DNA from: JBOFLG01 sp051657745
GTDB lineage: Bacteria > Actinomycetota > Actinomycetes > Actinomycetales > Dermatophilaceae
Assembly (NCBI GenBank): GCA_051657745.1
Contig: JBOFLG010000046.1
Coordinates: forward strand, 1-25,575
DNA length: 25,575 bases
Reading direction: 5' to 3'
This document shows, in pieces, positions 8,020 to 15,358 of this stretch; within the stretch, counting starts at the first letter, position 1, and each line of letters begins with the position of its first letter. The notes beneath the pieces are model-generated. The model worked only from the letters and a program-made list of their open reading frames with translations, was not told where the DNA came from and searched no databases. A program made the translations under genes and the position numbers.

Positions 8020-9027
8020 TCAGGAGTTTTCGGCCGCACCGGTCAACCGAGCCAGGGCCCCGCTCACCAGGTCCGGGGTGAGGACGAGCTGGTCCACTTT
8101 CGGCAGGTTGGCGGCTGCCTCTCGAGCAGCGAGGGCGAGGAGGGCGCTGCCGGGAACACCGGCATACGCCTCGAGCAAGAGCTTCTCCGACTCGGCGGTG
8201 GCAGCACCGGTCACCCGCTGGGCGCGGGCCGCTGCGTCGGCAAGCGCGGTCGTGCGCTCAGCCTCGGCCCGCACGGCCACCGCATCGGCAGCCGCCTTTT
8301 CCTCGGCCTCGCGCCGCTCGTTCGCACCGCGCCGCGCGACGAGTTGTTCTCGTCGAGTCTCGAGCTCGATCTGGCTGGCCAACTCGTTCTGGCCGATTGC
8401 CGCCTCTCGCTCGACCGCCACCGCGCGCCGCTCGAAGGTGGCGCGGTCAGCCTCTTGCTGGATCACCTCCCGGGCCGGAGTCTGCAGGGCCCGCTCGACG
8501 TCGGGCTCGGGCCGGAGCAGGCCGAACCGGACACCCACCACCTCCACGCCCACGGCGGTGAGCCGGCTGTCGTCGCGCAGCGCAGTGTGCACTACGGCGG
8601 CGAGTTGTTCGGATGGCGTTGCCAGTGACTCCCGGAGAGTACGCCCGCCGAGCGCGGTGGTCACCGCCGCGGCGGCCGCGCCCTGGATCATCCCGCCCAC
8701 GGTTTCGAGCGGGGTGCGGAGCCAGGCGCCGGTCGCGACGTCCAGGGAGAAGTCAACCCGGGTGGCGGCCAGGACCGGGTCGGCAAATCGGTAGGTGACC
8801 ACGCCCGGAGCCGTGACCTGCTGGAGGTCGGCGCTGCGGATCGCCACCAGGATCGGCTGCTCGCGGTCGTCGACCGGCACCTCGCTGAGCGCCGCGTGCA
8901 GCGGCCGGAACCAGAACGAGGCACCCGGGCTGCCATGGTGCTGGCGTCCCTTCGCGAGGTGGTGGACGTGCATCGTGGTCGTGCTCCGCAGGTGCGAGAC
9001 AAAGGGGTAGCGGGTAATGGTGGCCAT
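8020..9027 (-). CDS. SPFH/Band 7-type protein without a transmembrane segment
   Basis: 335 residues from ATG 9027, chosen because GGAGGAG lies just upstream; longer upstream extension reads as non-coding. Residues about 1-200 form the SPFH/Band 7 region (VPVDDREQPILVAIRSADLQ, then VVTYRFADP, then LRTPLETVGGMIQGAAAAAV). Residues about 205-290 are rich in Ala, Glu and Arg with heptad character (VEREAAIGQNEL, RREAEEKAAADAVAVRAEAE), the coiled coil that drives oligomerisation in this superfamily. The start of the protein is not hydrophobic, so it may be soluble or peripherally attached, unlike flotillins or stomatins. It is the first gene of an operon with the NAD-kinase-like gene and is divergent from egtB. 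Its role is unknown; membrane microdomain or stress scaffolding is a family-level guess. Confidence 0.75.
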   Translation of the reverse strand: MATITRYPFVSHLRSTTTMHVHHLAKGRQHHGSPGASFWFRPLHAALSEVPVDDREQPILVAIRSADLQQVTAPGVVTYRFADPVLAATRVDFSLDVATGAWLRTPLETVGGMIQGAAAAAVTTALGGRTLRESLATPSEQLAAVVHTALRDDSRLTAVGVEVVGVRFGLLRPEPDVERALQTPAREVIQQEADRATFERRAVAVEREAAIGQNELASQIELETRREQLVARRGANERREAEEKAAADAVAVRAEAERTTALADAAARAQRVTGAATAESEKLLLEAYAGVPGSALLALAAREAAANLPKVDQLVLTPDLVSGALARLTGAAENS

Positions 9028-9211
9028 GGCTCTCCTCCACGTTCGTGTGGCTGACCATAGTTGGACCACCGTGGCAGATCGCGCGGGGCCGGGGTAGCTG
9101 CGGCGTCGCAGGGTGTCGCTGGATCCAGCCATCGAGTGGAGCGATGTCGGTGATCCGGGTAAAGATGGTCCCCAGCCGGAACCGACCGAACCCCGACGAG
9201 AGGACACCGGC

Positions 9212-10519
9212 ATGAGCCCCACCACGTGGGATGCCGCAGGTCTCACCGCCCGCTTCGATGACGTCCGAAACCACACCGAGCGGCTCGCCGCTCCGCTCTC
9301 GCCGGAGGACCAGACCGTCCAGTCGATGCCCGATGTGTCACCAACGAAGTGGCACCGGGCGCATGTCACCTGGTTCTTCGAGACATTCGTGCTGGCTGGC
9401 CAGGAGCCCAGCTTCACCCCGTTCCAGGATCGCTACTGGTTCCTTTTCAACAGCTACTACGAGAGTCTCGGTCCGCGCTATGCCCGGCCCGACCGGGGGT
9501 TGGTCACCCGCCCCGGGGCCCACGATGTCGGCGTATACCGCGACAACGTCGATAGCCGGATGCGCGACCTCCTCGGCGGTCTCGACGAGGGCACTCTCGA
9601 GAAGCTGACCCCGACCGTCGAATTGGGCTTCCACCATGAACAGCAGCATCAAGAGTTGCTGCTCATGGACATCAAGCATGTGCTCTCGCGCAACCCGCTC
9701 GAACCGGCGTATGCGGGCATCCGGCCACCAGTGCGCGAGCCCGACCCGCTTGGCTGGGTTGACCTCGAGGGCGGTCTCGTCGAGGTGGGCCACGATGGCG
9801 TCGGCTTCGGTTTCGACAACGAGGTGCCGCGGCATCGGCAGTGGCTCGAGCCGTACCGGCTGGCCGACCGGCTGGTCAGCAACGGCGAGTGGCTCCAGTT
9901 CATTGCCGACGGTGGGTACGAGCGCCCTGAGCTGTGGCTCTCGGACGGCCTGGCTCACGTCCGGGCCGGCGGCTGGCGGTCACCGTTGTACTGGGCCGAG
10001 CGCGACGGAGCCTGGGTTGAACACACGCTGCACGGCACCTGGCCGGTGAACCCCGGCCTGCCGGTCAGCCATGTGAGTTTCTACGAGGCGGATGCCTATG
10101 CCACCTGGGCGGGGAAGCGGCTGCCCACCGAGAGCGAGTGGGAGCACGCGGTCGGCGCTGACGGCCAGGCCGACGCCGCGCGTTCGAACGGCAACCTCGC
10201 CAATCTCGAGCACTACCATCCGCTCGCCGCGCCGGCACCGGGCGGTGCGCACCGGCTGCGGCAGGCCTACGGCGACTGCTGGGAGTGGACGTCATCCGCG
10301 TATCACCCGTATCCCGGCTTTCAGCCTCCTGCGGGAGCTATCGGTGAGTACAACGGAAAGTTCATGTCGAACCAGATGGTGCTGCGTGGCGGATGCGCGC
10401 TGACCCCGCCTGGACATGCCCGGATGACGTACCGCAACTTCTTCCCGCATGCCGCACGGTGGGCGTTGTCCGGCATCCGGCTCGCCGACGGCGGTGCACC
10501 GCGGGAGGCCACCCGATGA
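9212..10519 (+). CDS. egtB: Ergothioneine biosynthesis protein EgtB (sulfoxide synthase)
   Basis: 435 residues from ATG 9212, preceded by GAGAGGA; the open frame extends further upstream but without homology. The N-terminal DinB-like domain carries the iron ligands: H51 in KWHRAHVTWFFE, and H142 and H146 in FHHEQQHQELLLMD. The C-terminal part is the FGE-sulfatase-like domain (LPTESEWEHAV, GDCWEWTSSAY, VLRGGCALTPP, YRNFFP). EgtB is a non-haem iron enzyme that joins a thiol donor to trimethylhistidine (hercynine) using oxygen. It overlaps egtD by ATGA, so the two are translationally coupled. The downstream and upstream enzymes (EgtA, EgtC, EgtE) are not in the window. Confidence 0.93.
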   Translation: MSPTTWDAAGLTARFDDVRNHTERLAAPLSPEDQTVQSMPDVSPTKWHRAHVTWFFETFVLAGQEPSFTPFQDRYWFLFNSYYESLGPRYARPDRGLVTRPGAHDVGVYRDNVDSRMRDLLGGLDEGTLEKLTPTVELGFHHEQQHQELLLMDIKHVLSRNPLEPAYAGIRPPVREPDPLGWVDLEGGLVEVGHDGVGFGFDNEVPRHRQWLEPYRLADRLVSNGEWLQFIADGGYERPELWLSDGLAHVRAGGWRSPLYWAERDGAWVEHTLHGTWPVNPGLPVSHVSFYEADAYATWAGKRLPTESEWEHAVGADGQADAARSNGNLANLEHYHPLAAPAPGGAHRLRQAYGDCWEWTSSAYHPYPGFQPPAGAIGEYNGKFMSNQMVLRGGCALTPPGHARMTYRNFFPHAARWALSGIRLADGGAPREATR

Positions 10520-11508
10520 GCGGCGTGGTCACACCGCGGGTCCGAGTGCTCCTCGACCCCGACTGGGCCTCCGGGTCGCTCGTGGATGACGTGCGCCGCG
10601 GGCTGGGTGGGCGGCCCCGGCGGCTTCCCCCGAAGTGGCTGTATGACGATGCCGGGGCAGCCCTCTTCGACCACATCACCCGGCTGCCGGAGTACTACCC
10701 CACCGAAGCCGAACGAGCCATCATTGCCGCCCGGGCCGCCGAGATCGCCGAGGCGTGCGATGCAAGCACCCTGGTCGAGCTCGGCAGCGGAACCAGCGAC
10801 AAGACCCGCGCCCTGCTTGACGCATTCCGCGCCCCGGGCCGCCCGCACGGGCCGCTTCGGCGTTTCGTGCCGGTCGACGTCTCTGACGGCACGGTGCGTG
10901 AGGCGGCCTCCCAACTCAGTACCCGATACCCCGGGATGGTCGTGGAGGCGGTGGTCGGTGACTTCACCCTCCACCTCGGCCAACTGCCCCGCGGAGACCG
11001 GCGAATGGTCGCATTCCTCGGCAGCACAATCGGCAACTTCTATGCCGAGGAGCGGCGAGCCTTCCTCGGCGCGTTGGCCGACTCCCTCGACCCGGGGGAA
11101 TGGCTCCTCGTCGGCACGGACCTAGTGAAGGACCTCGAGCGGCTCCTGGCCGCCTACAACGACGAGGCCGGGATCACCGACCAGTTCATCCGCAATAGCC
11201 TCACCGTCGTCAACCGTGAACTCGGGGCCGACTTCGATATCGGTGGCTTCAGCTACATCCCGTTCTGGGACCCGCAGATGGAGCGAGTCGACATGCGGCT
11301 GCGGGCGGAGGAACCCCAGGTGGTGACCGTGCCAGGGGCTGACCTCGTGCTGGAACTCACCACCGGCGAGGAGATCTGTGTGGAGATCTCGACGAAGTTC
11401 CGCATCGAGAACATCACTGCGGAACTGGCCGATGCGGGGTTCTCGGTAGTGCGCACCTGGACCGACGACGCCGATGACTTCGCGTTGACCTTGGCTCGAC
11501 GCGACTAA
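10516..11508 (+). CDS. egtD: L-histidine N-alpha-methyltransferase EgtD
   Basis: 330 residues, the usual length. The ATG at 10516 overlaps the egtB stop (ATGA). Family marks are PKWLYDDAGAALFDHITRLP near 39-58, YYPTEAE at 60-66, the SAM site LVELGSGTSDKTR near 86-98, VPVDVSDGTV, and FLGSTIGNF, followed by a C-terminal region that forms the histidine pocket. It trimethylates L-histidine to hercynine with three SAM, the first committed step of ergothioneine synthesis in the cytoplasm. It ends 12 bases from the convergent bacterioferritin gene. Confidence 0.93.
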   Translation: MSGVVTPRVRVLLDPDWASGSLVDDVRRGLGGRPRRLPPKWLYDDAGAALFDHITRLPEYYPTEAERAIIAARAAEIAEACDASTLVELGSGTSDKTRALLDAFRAPGRPHGPLRRFVPVDVSDGTVREAASQLSTRYPGMVVEAVVGDFTLHLGQLPRGDRRMVAFLGSTIGNFYAEERRAFLGALADSLDPGEWLLVGTDLVKDLERLLAAYNDEAGITDQFIRNSLTVVNRELGADFDIGGFSYIPFWDPQMERVDMRLRAEEPQVVTVPGADLVLELTTGEEICVEISTKFRIENITAELADAGFSVVRTWTDDADDFALTLARRD

Positions 11509-11520
11509 TGTCGAGGTGAG

Positions 11521-12006
11521 TCAGGGAGCCGCAGCCGGGTCGATCTGCTGGGCCAGGTAGAGCGGCAAGCCGACCCGGGCGATCGCATCGAGTTGGGCCT
11601 CGAACCAGTCGGCGTGCTTCTCCTCGTCGAGCACCATGGCCTCGAAGATCGACGCGGTTCCGTGGTCGCCAAGGTCGTGGCACTCTTTGGCGGCCGCGTT
11701 GAACTGGGCCACGGCAACGACCTCGCTGGCCAGCGCCAGCCTGAGGATCTCCTCGGCATCCTCGCCGACGGTGATCGCGCCGAGTTTCTGCACGTTCGGG
11801 TGACCGTCGAGGAAGAGGATCCGGTTGATCAGGGCGTCGGCGTCGCGCATCTCGTCGATGGACAGGTCATAGAAGACCTTGCCGAGCTTCGGGAATCCCC
11901 AGCTGTCGAGCATGCGCGCGTGGAGGAAGTACGTGTTGGTGACGGTGAGTTCGAACGTGAGCGCATCGTTGAGCAGATCGACGACGCGGCGGTCAACTGG
12001 CTGCAT
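11521..12006 (-). CDS. bfr: Bacterioferritin with a substituted ferroxidase ligand
   Basis: 161 residues, normal for bacterioferritin. Aligned by eye to the E. coli protein with an offset of one, E19, E52, E95, E128 and H131 match ferroxidase ligands E18, E51, E94, E127 and H130. The haem ligand M52 is present as M53 in IDEMRDADALI. The remaining ferroxidase ligand, H54, is Asp here (D55), where the usual motif reads DEMRHA or DEMKHA. The protein should form a 24-subunit cage storing iron, with haem at subunit interfaces. Its start overlaps the end of bfd by 14 bases, so it is co-translated with it. Confidence 0.9.
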   Translation of the reverse strand: MQPVDRRVVDLLNDALTFELTVTNTYFLHARMLDSWGFPKLGKVFYDLSIDEMRDADALINRILFLDGHPNVQKLGAITVGEDAEEILRLALASEVVAVAQFNAAAKECHDLGDHGTASIFEAMVLDEEKHADWFEAQLDAIARVGLPLYLAQQIDPAAAP

Positions 12007-12199
12007 GGGTTACCTCGGGCAGGGCGGGTCGGGGTGACTCGTCATGCTCGCACAGCAACCGTTTGACTGAGAACACGCAGGTGCCACAGTCGACGCCAGC
12101 ACCCGTCGTGCGGCACACCTGCCCTAGCGTGGCGGCGCCACCCTCGATAGCATTGGTGATGGCCGCGTCATTGACGACTCGGCAGTGGCACACGATCAT
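11993..12199 (-). CDS. bfd: Bacterioferritin-associated ferredoxin Bfd
   Basis: 68 residues from ATG 12199, with GGGAGCG upstream; an open frame continues further but the family starts at MIVCHCR. The four [2Fe-2S] cysteines are C4 and C6 (VCHCR) and C38 and C41 (DCGTC). Bfd passes electrons to bacterioferritin haem to release stored iron as Fe(II). It overlaps bfr and is expected to be expressed with it from the iron-box promoter just upstream. The C-terminal tail after about residue 50 is polar and not conserved. Confidence 0.9.
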   Translation of the reverse strand: MIVCHCRVVNDAAITNAIEGGAATLGQVCRTTGAGVDCGTCVFSVKRLLCEHDESPRPALPEVTHAAS

Positions 12200-12246
12200 C
12201 GCGTCGCTCCCGTCACTCGTCACCGGTCTGGTGTGGCCACTGTAAC

Positions 12247-12265
12247 TTAGGTGAGCCATACCTCA
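12247..12265 (-). promoter_or_regulatory. IdeR/DtxR-type iron box upstream of bfd-bfr
   Basis: TTAGGTGAGCCATACCTCA matches the 19-base DtxR/IdeR consensus TTAGGTTAGGCTAACCTAA at about 15 positions, with both AGGT and ACCT half-sites intact. It lies 48 bases before the bfd ATG. In mycobacteria IdeR-iron binding activates bacterioferritin genes, so activation when iron is plentiful is a reasonable guess; repression is also possible if the box overlaps the promoter. Confidence 0.75.
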
Positions 12266-12597
12266 CCAGGTGAAGGGGCTGGCGGCGGTTGGCCCGCGAA
12301 ATGGTCGGAGGTCGATGATGACCTGTTGCACAGTCGACATGTGGTCGCACGTGGACTACGCCGCAATCCGGCTGAGCCGGCGGGGAATCGGCCCTCACGG
12401 TCCTCCTCACTGCGCGACGCTCGGCGGCGCTCACTCCACCGGACGCGGCCTCACCATGTCGACCTACTTCCCCCGGGCATGAATTGGGAAGGTGCCGTCA
12501 AAGATTGACTCGATCAACCAGAGTGGAACCTAGCGGTAATTCGCTATTAACACGTTGGCCGTGAGTCACGATCTTCGGCTGCAGTACGCTGTATTTG
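12266..12597. other. Gap with no recognisable gene
   Basis: About 330 bases between the iron box and the first secreted-protein segment. Open frames of 70-85 codons exist on both strands but show no recognisable motif. The right end (from about 12535) becomes more AT-rich, as expected for promoter DNA. Confidence 0.5.
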
Positions 12598-12725
12598 CTA
12601 GATGTTTCTGTCAGCGCCGATGGAAGCGCTCACCCTCCGGACAATGGTGACTGGGAGGGGAGCTCACATTCGGACTGCTTCTGCAGCCGAATAGAAGTTT
12701 CCACTGATGAGGAGAGTTTCCAAAG
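12598..12725 (+). promoter_or_regulatory. Upstream region of secreted protein 1, with conserved block and 5' hairpin
   Basis: CTAGATGTTTCTGT (12598-12611) is shared with CTAGGTGTTTCTGT upstream of the paralogue at nearly the same distance from the start codon. Patches of GATGGA, TCACCC and TCCG follow in both. Copy 1 also has a strong hairpin at 12668-12692: ATTCGG-A-CTGC / GCAG-CCGAAT with a TTCT loop, lying between the block and the ribosome site GAGGAGAG. No sigma-factor class is assigned. Confidence 0.45.
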
Positions 12726-13166
12726 ATGAAGTCACCATTTTCCAGGGCGAGCACCGGTCGCGGTTCCGCGATCCGTATCGCACTGCTCACCATCCTAGTC
12801 TTCGGTGCCGTATCCGCGACGGGCGCGACCGCTCAGGCCCAGCCAGGGTCGCGCCTCTGCGGGCACTTCTACCAAAAGAACGGCCACTGGTTCGCGAGCA
12901 TCATCGAGGTGCCCAAGGGCAACCAGGCTGTCTGTGACGTCGCCCAGGACGTGTCCGATGAAGTGGCGGTAGCCCACGGGTGGACAAACGTTCGCGATAT
13001 CTATCTATCCACCTGCGAGGACGTCGCCGCTGCGATGTATTACCCGCGAGACCCCTCCCCATGTCACAAACTGAAAAGGGCCGACGATACTCGCGAGGCC
13101 GGACAAGCAATCCCCGTGCTCATGGGAATCGGCTACATAGTTCCCGTCCATCAGCCATACGACTGA
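12726..13166 (+). CDS. Small secreted four-cysteine protein, paralogue 1 (function unknown)
   Basis: 146 residues. The signal peptide is clear: basic start MKSPFSRASTGRG, hydrophobic core IALLTILVFGAVSAT, and a predicted cut near AQA-Q around residue 38. The mature part is about 108 residues with four cysteines, in SRLCGHFY, AVCDVAQ, STCEDVA and SPCHKL, suggesting two disulfides. Conserved with the paralogue at 15359: LCGH(F/Y)Y.KNG, (S)(I/L)IEV.KG, GW.NV, and RADD.(R/Q)EAG. I do not recognise the family. Base composition is less GC-rich than neighbouring genes, suggesting transfer. The C-terminal tail is shorter than in the paralogue: TGA at 13164 is followed by further stops, although homologous DNA continues. 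Confidence 0.8.
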   Translation: MKSPFSRASTGRGSAIRIALLTILVFGAVSATGATAQAQPGSRLCGHFYQKNGHWFASIIEVPKGNQAVCDVAQDVSDEVAVAHGWTNVRDIYLSTCEDVAAAMYYPRDPSPCHKLKRADDTREAGQAIPVLMGIGYIVPVHQPYD

Positions 13167-13259
13167 TAGAGGTGAATGGCGTGCGCGTTGGGTAGTCGAC
13201 GCTGAGGTGGACTGACCCTCTGCTGATGACGGTTCGCGACACGCTGGAGATCTCAGGCA

Positions 13260-13336
13260 GCGGCGGGCGCGCCATCTGCGGCTGATCATCGGGTTCATAC
13301 CTGGAATGATCACTTGCCGATGGCTGCGCCCGCCGC
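13260..13336 (+). terminator. Long stem-loop downstream of secreted protein 1
   Basis: GCGGCGGGCGC (13260-13270) pairs with GCGCCCGCCGC (13326-13336). After a single T bulge (13325), GCCATC (13271-13276) pairs with GATGGC (13319-13324), and TGATCAT (13283-13289) pairs with ATGATCA (13306-13312). The same architecture, including the T bulge, occurs after the paralogue. It may be a terminator or a structured RNA/DNA element; no T-tract follows. Confidence 0.55.
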
Positions 13337-13440
13337 GTCGTTCGGGGTCGAGCGCCCCACGCCCGGCGTGGTGTCCTCGGGGGAGGCCGTCGCGTGGATA
13401 GATCGGCGCCCCCATCGCCCAGTGCCGCAGACTGGCCCGC

Positions 13441-14268
13441 ATGCGTGTCAACGGAGCCCATGTGCTGCTCACCGGCGCCACCGGCACCCTCGGTACCGCA
13501 CTCACGAGGGCGTTCGCGGATGCCGGTGCCCACATCACGCTAGTTGCGCGCAGCCGCGATGCCCTCGACGAACTCGCCGCCACCGTTGGCGCCCACGCCA
13601 TCACCCTCTCCGCCGACCTCACCTCGCCCACCCACCTCACCCACTTAGTCGAGCGAGCCGAAGCCGGCCACGGGCCGGTCGACGTGCTCGTCAACAACGC
13701 CGGCGTGGAAGCCGCAGCCCACCTCGTCGATACCGACACCGGCGACATTGCCCGGACCGTCGCGCTCAATCTCATCGCCCCCGCCGTACTCGCCCGACAA
13801 GCCCTGCCCGGCATGGTCCGCCGCGGCCGCGGCGCCGTCGTCAACGTGTCCTCGCTCGCCGGAGTCGCCACGTTTCCCGGGCTGGCCCTCTACGGCGCCA
13901 CTAAGTCGGGCCTCACCGCACTCACCGCCGGCCTGCGTGCCGAACTGCGCGGCACCCCTGTTACCACCCTGGCCGTCGAGATCGGGCCGGTCACCTCGCC
14001 GATGCTGACCCGGATCGGCGAGCATGCCGGCGCTGCGGCATCCTTCGACCGGCTGCGGCGCACCCGGCTGCTGCCGCGCCTCGACCCCGACGACGTCGCC
14101 CGGCGCGTCGTCGCCGCAATCGAAACAGGCCGCGCGCACCTGCGCCTGCCGCGCCGGGTCGCGCTGCTCGCCGCGACGCAGGGAGTGCCCCGCGCAGTCA
14201 TGCGCGTGGCACTCACCGGCATCCCGCATGGCTCACCCACCGGCCCACCGAGGAGGACGACCGAGTGA
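13441..14268 (+). CDS. SDR-family NAD(P)-dependent oxidoreductase
   Basis: 275 residues of the classical short-chain dehydrogenase fold: nucleotide loop TGATGTLG (11-18), NNAG (85-88), catalytic serine in VVNVSSLAG (S137 or S138), and Y151-xxx-K155 in YGATK. The residues after the second strand (VARSRD) favour NADP, as an arginine is present where NAD enzymes have Asp. After about residue 235 there is a basic tail of the type seen in SDRs that act on lipophilic substrates. Its last codon overlaps the GTG of the next gene (GTGA), so the pair is translationally coupled. The substrate is unknown. Confidence 0.88.
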   Translation: MRVNGAHVLLTGATGTLGTALTRAFADAGAHITLVARSRDALDELAATVGAHAITLSADLTSPTHLTHLVERAEAGHGPVDVLVNNAGVEAAAHLVDTDTGDIARTVALNLIAPAVLARQALPGMVRRGRGAVVNVSSLAGVATFPGLALYGATKSGLTALTAGLRAELRGTPVTTLAVEIGPVTSPMLTRIGEHAGAAASFDRLRRTRLLPRLDPDDVARRVVAAIETGRAHLRLPRRVALLAATQGVPRAVMRVALTGIPHGSPTGPPRRTTE

Positions 14269-15089
14269 CACGGCGACAGCGAGTGACCCACGCCCGGACT
14301 CGCACGTCGGTCCGCCGCAAAATCGCGGTCGCCACCTGGCGGCCGTCGAGCGACGGCCGCATCTACGCGCGGATGGAGGCCGACGTCACCGCCGCGCTTG
14401 CCTACTGCGACCGAGTGCGGGACGCCACCGGCATCCGGGTGTCGCTGACCCATGTGGTCGGTGCGGCGCTGGGGCGCGCGCTCCGGGAGATGCCGGAGAT
14501 CCGCGCTCGCGTCGTGCTCGGCCGGGTGACACCGCTGGAGTCGTGCGACATCGGATTCGCGGTCGACATCGAACGCGGCTCCGACCTGGCGCCAGTGAAG
14601 GTGCTGGCCGTCGACCGGATGACGCCCGCCGAGGTGGCGACCGCGGTCGACGCCGGAGCGACACGGCTGCGCCGCGGCGAGGACTCCGCGTACCGGCGCA
14701 CCTCGGGGATCGTGCGCCTGGCCCCAACCTGGGTGATGCGTCCGCTGATGTCGGCCGCGAGTCTGGTGGCCGGCGGGTTCGGCCTGCGCGCCTTCGGGCA
14801 ACCCGGCTTTCCCCTCGGAACCGCATTCGTCTCGAACGTCGGCAGCCTCGGGCTCGACGAGGCGTTCCTCGCGCCGCTCCCGCTAGCCCGAACTCCGGTA
14901 TACCTGGCCATCGGCGCCGTTCAGGACAAGGCGGTGGTCATCGACGGCGAGATCGTCGTGCGGCCGGTGGCCGTGCTCGTCGCGACCGCCGACCATCGGC
15001 TTGTCGATGGTGCCCACGCCGCGCATCTGGCCGACGTCATCCGAACCATGCTCGCCGAACCCGACCGCCTCGACCAGCCTCCGCCCTGA
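14265..15089 (+). CDS. Stand-alone 2-oxoacid dehydrogenase E2-type acyltransferase domain
   Basis: 274 residues with the catalytic fold of dihydrolipoamide acyltransferases. The active-site motif DHRLVDG (H244, D248, G249) is complete, and the typical FVSNVGSLGLDEAF segment lies near 188-201. There is no lipoyl domain, no E1/E3-binding domain and no E1 or E3 gene nearby. It is therefore not an ordinary pyruvate dehydrogenase subunit and more likely uses acyl-CoA directly. A GGAGG site lies upstream of GTG 14265, which overlaps the SDR stop. Coupling to the SDR suggests both act on one substrate; what that is cannot be read from the sequence. Confidence 0.8.
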   Translation: MTRRQRVTHARTRTSVRRKIAVATWRPSSDGRIYARMEADVTAALAYCDRVRDATGIRVSLTHVVGAALGRALREMPEIRARVVLGRVTPLESCDIGFAVDIERGSDLAPVKVLAVDRMTPAEVATAVDAGATRLRRGEDSAYRRTSGIVRLAPTWVMRPLMSAASLVAGGFGLRAFGQPGFPLGTAFVSNVGSLGLDEAFLAPLPLARTPVYLAIGAVQDKAVVIDGEIVVRPVAVLVATADHRLVDGAHAAHLADVIRTMLAEPDRLDQPPP

Positions 15090-15136
15090 CCACCCGATGG
15101 CGGGGCTGGCCCGTCGGGTCTCCGGCTCATCGGCCA

Positions 15137-15166
15137 GTGCCGGTGCCTGTGCCTGTGCCTGTGCAC
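15137..15166 (+). repeat. Short hexamer repeat
   Basis: Five units of GTGCCT-type (GTGCCG, three GTGCCT, GTGCAC) lie in the gap after the acyltransferase gene, just before the upstream block of paralogue 2. Probably a simple slippage repeat. Confidence 0.7.
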
Positions 15167-15222
15167 GGACGCGAGTAGTTCCAGAGCCACCGTGAGGTTG
15201 GGCTACGTCACGACACGCGACA

Positions 15223-15358
15223 CTAGGTGTTTCTGTAGAGTTTGATGGATCCATTCACCCCCTCCTCCGAACTATGGTTTTTGGGCGGGGATTTCCAGTT
15301 CAGGCCGCCCCCGCATCCGAAATAATTACTCTACCGACCAGAGATGGATTTCCCCAAG
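15223..15358 (+). promoter_or_regulatory. Upstream region of secreted protein 2
   Basis: Contains the 14-base block shared with copy 1, 136 bases before the start codon against 128 in copy 1. An AT-rich stretch (AAATAATTACTCTA) lies just before the gene. The strong 5' hairpin of copy 1 is not preserved here. Confidence 0.4.

Larger units (their letters stand above)
12598..13336 (+). repeat. Paralogous segment, copy 1 (upstream block, secreted-protein gene, downstream stem-loop)
   Basis: This segment aligns with 15223-15970 through the upstream block CTAGATGTTTCTGT, the secreted protein gene, a shared GCGTTGGGTAGTC at 13185-13197, a shared GGTTCGCGACACGCTGGAGA, and a large stem-loop at the right end. 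The copies have diverged clearly, so the duplication is not recent or the two arrived separately. Confidence 0.7.

Noticed and set aside
7178..8794. 538-codon open frame across the NAD-kinase-like and SPFH genes
   Set aside because: It covers two real genes on the other strand and has no domain of its own.
9113..9211. N-terminal extension of EgtB
   Set aside because: The added 33 residues show no homology; ATG 9212 has a good ribosome site and begins where the family begins.
12270..12482. 70-codon open frame starting MKGLAAVGPRNG
   Set aside because: No ribosome site, no motif, and a Met/Arg/His composition expected by chance; overlaps the gap next to the iron box.
13185..13336. Integron attC-like site after the secreted-protein gene (GTTGGGT resembles GTTRRRY)
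   Set aside because: No matching RYYYAAC box is placed correctly relative to the stem-loop, and no integrase or cassette array is present.
15137..15166. GTGCCT hexamer run as a regulatory or CRISPR-like element
   Set aside because: It is a simple slippage repeat of only five units with no spacers or associated genes.
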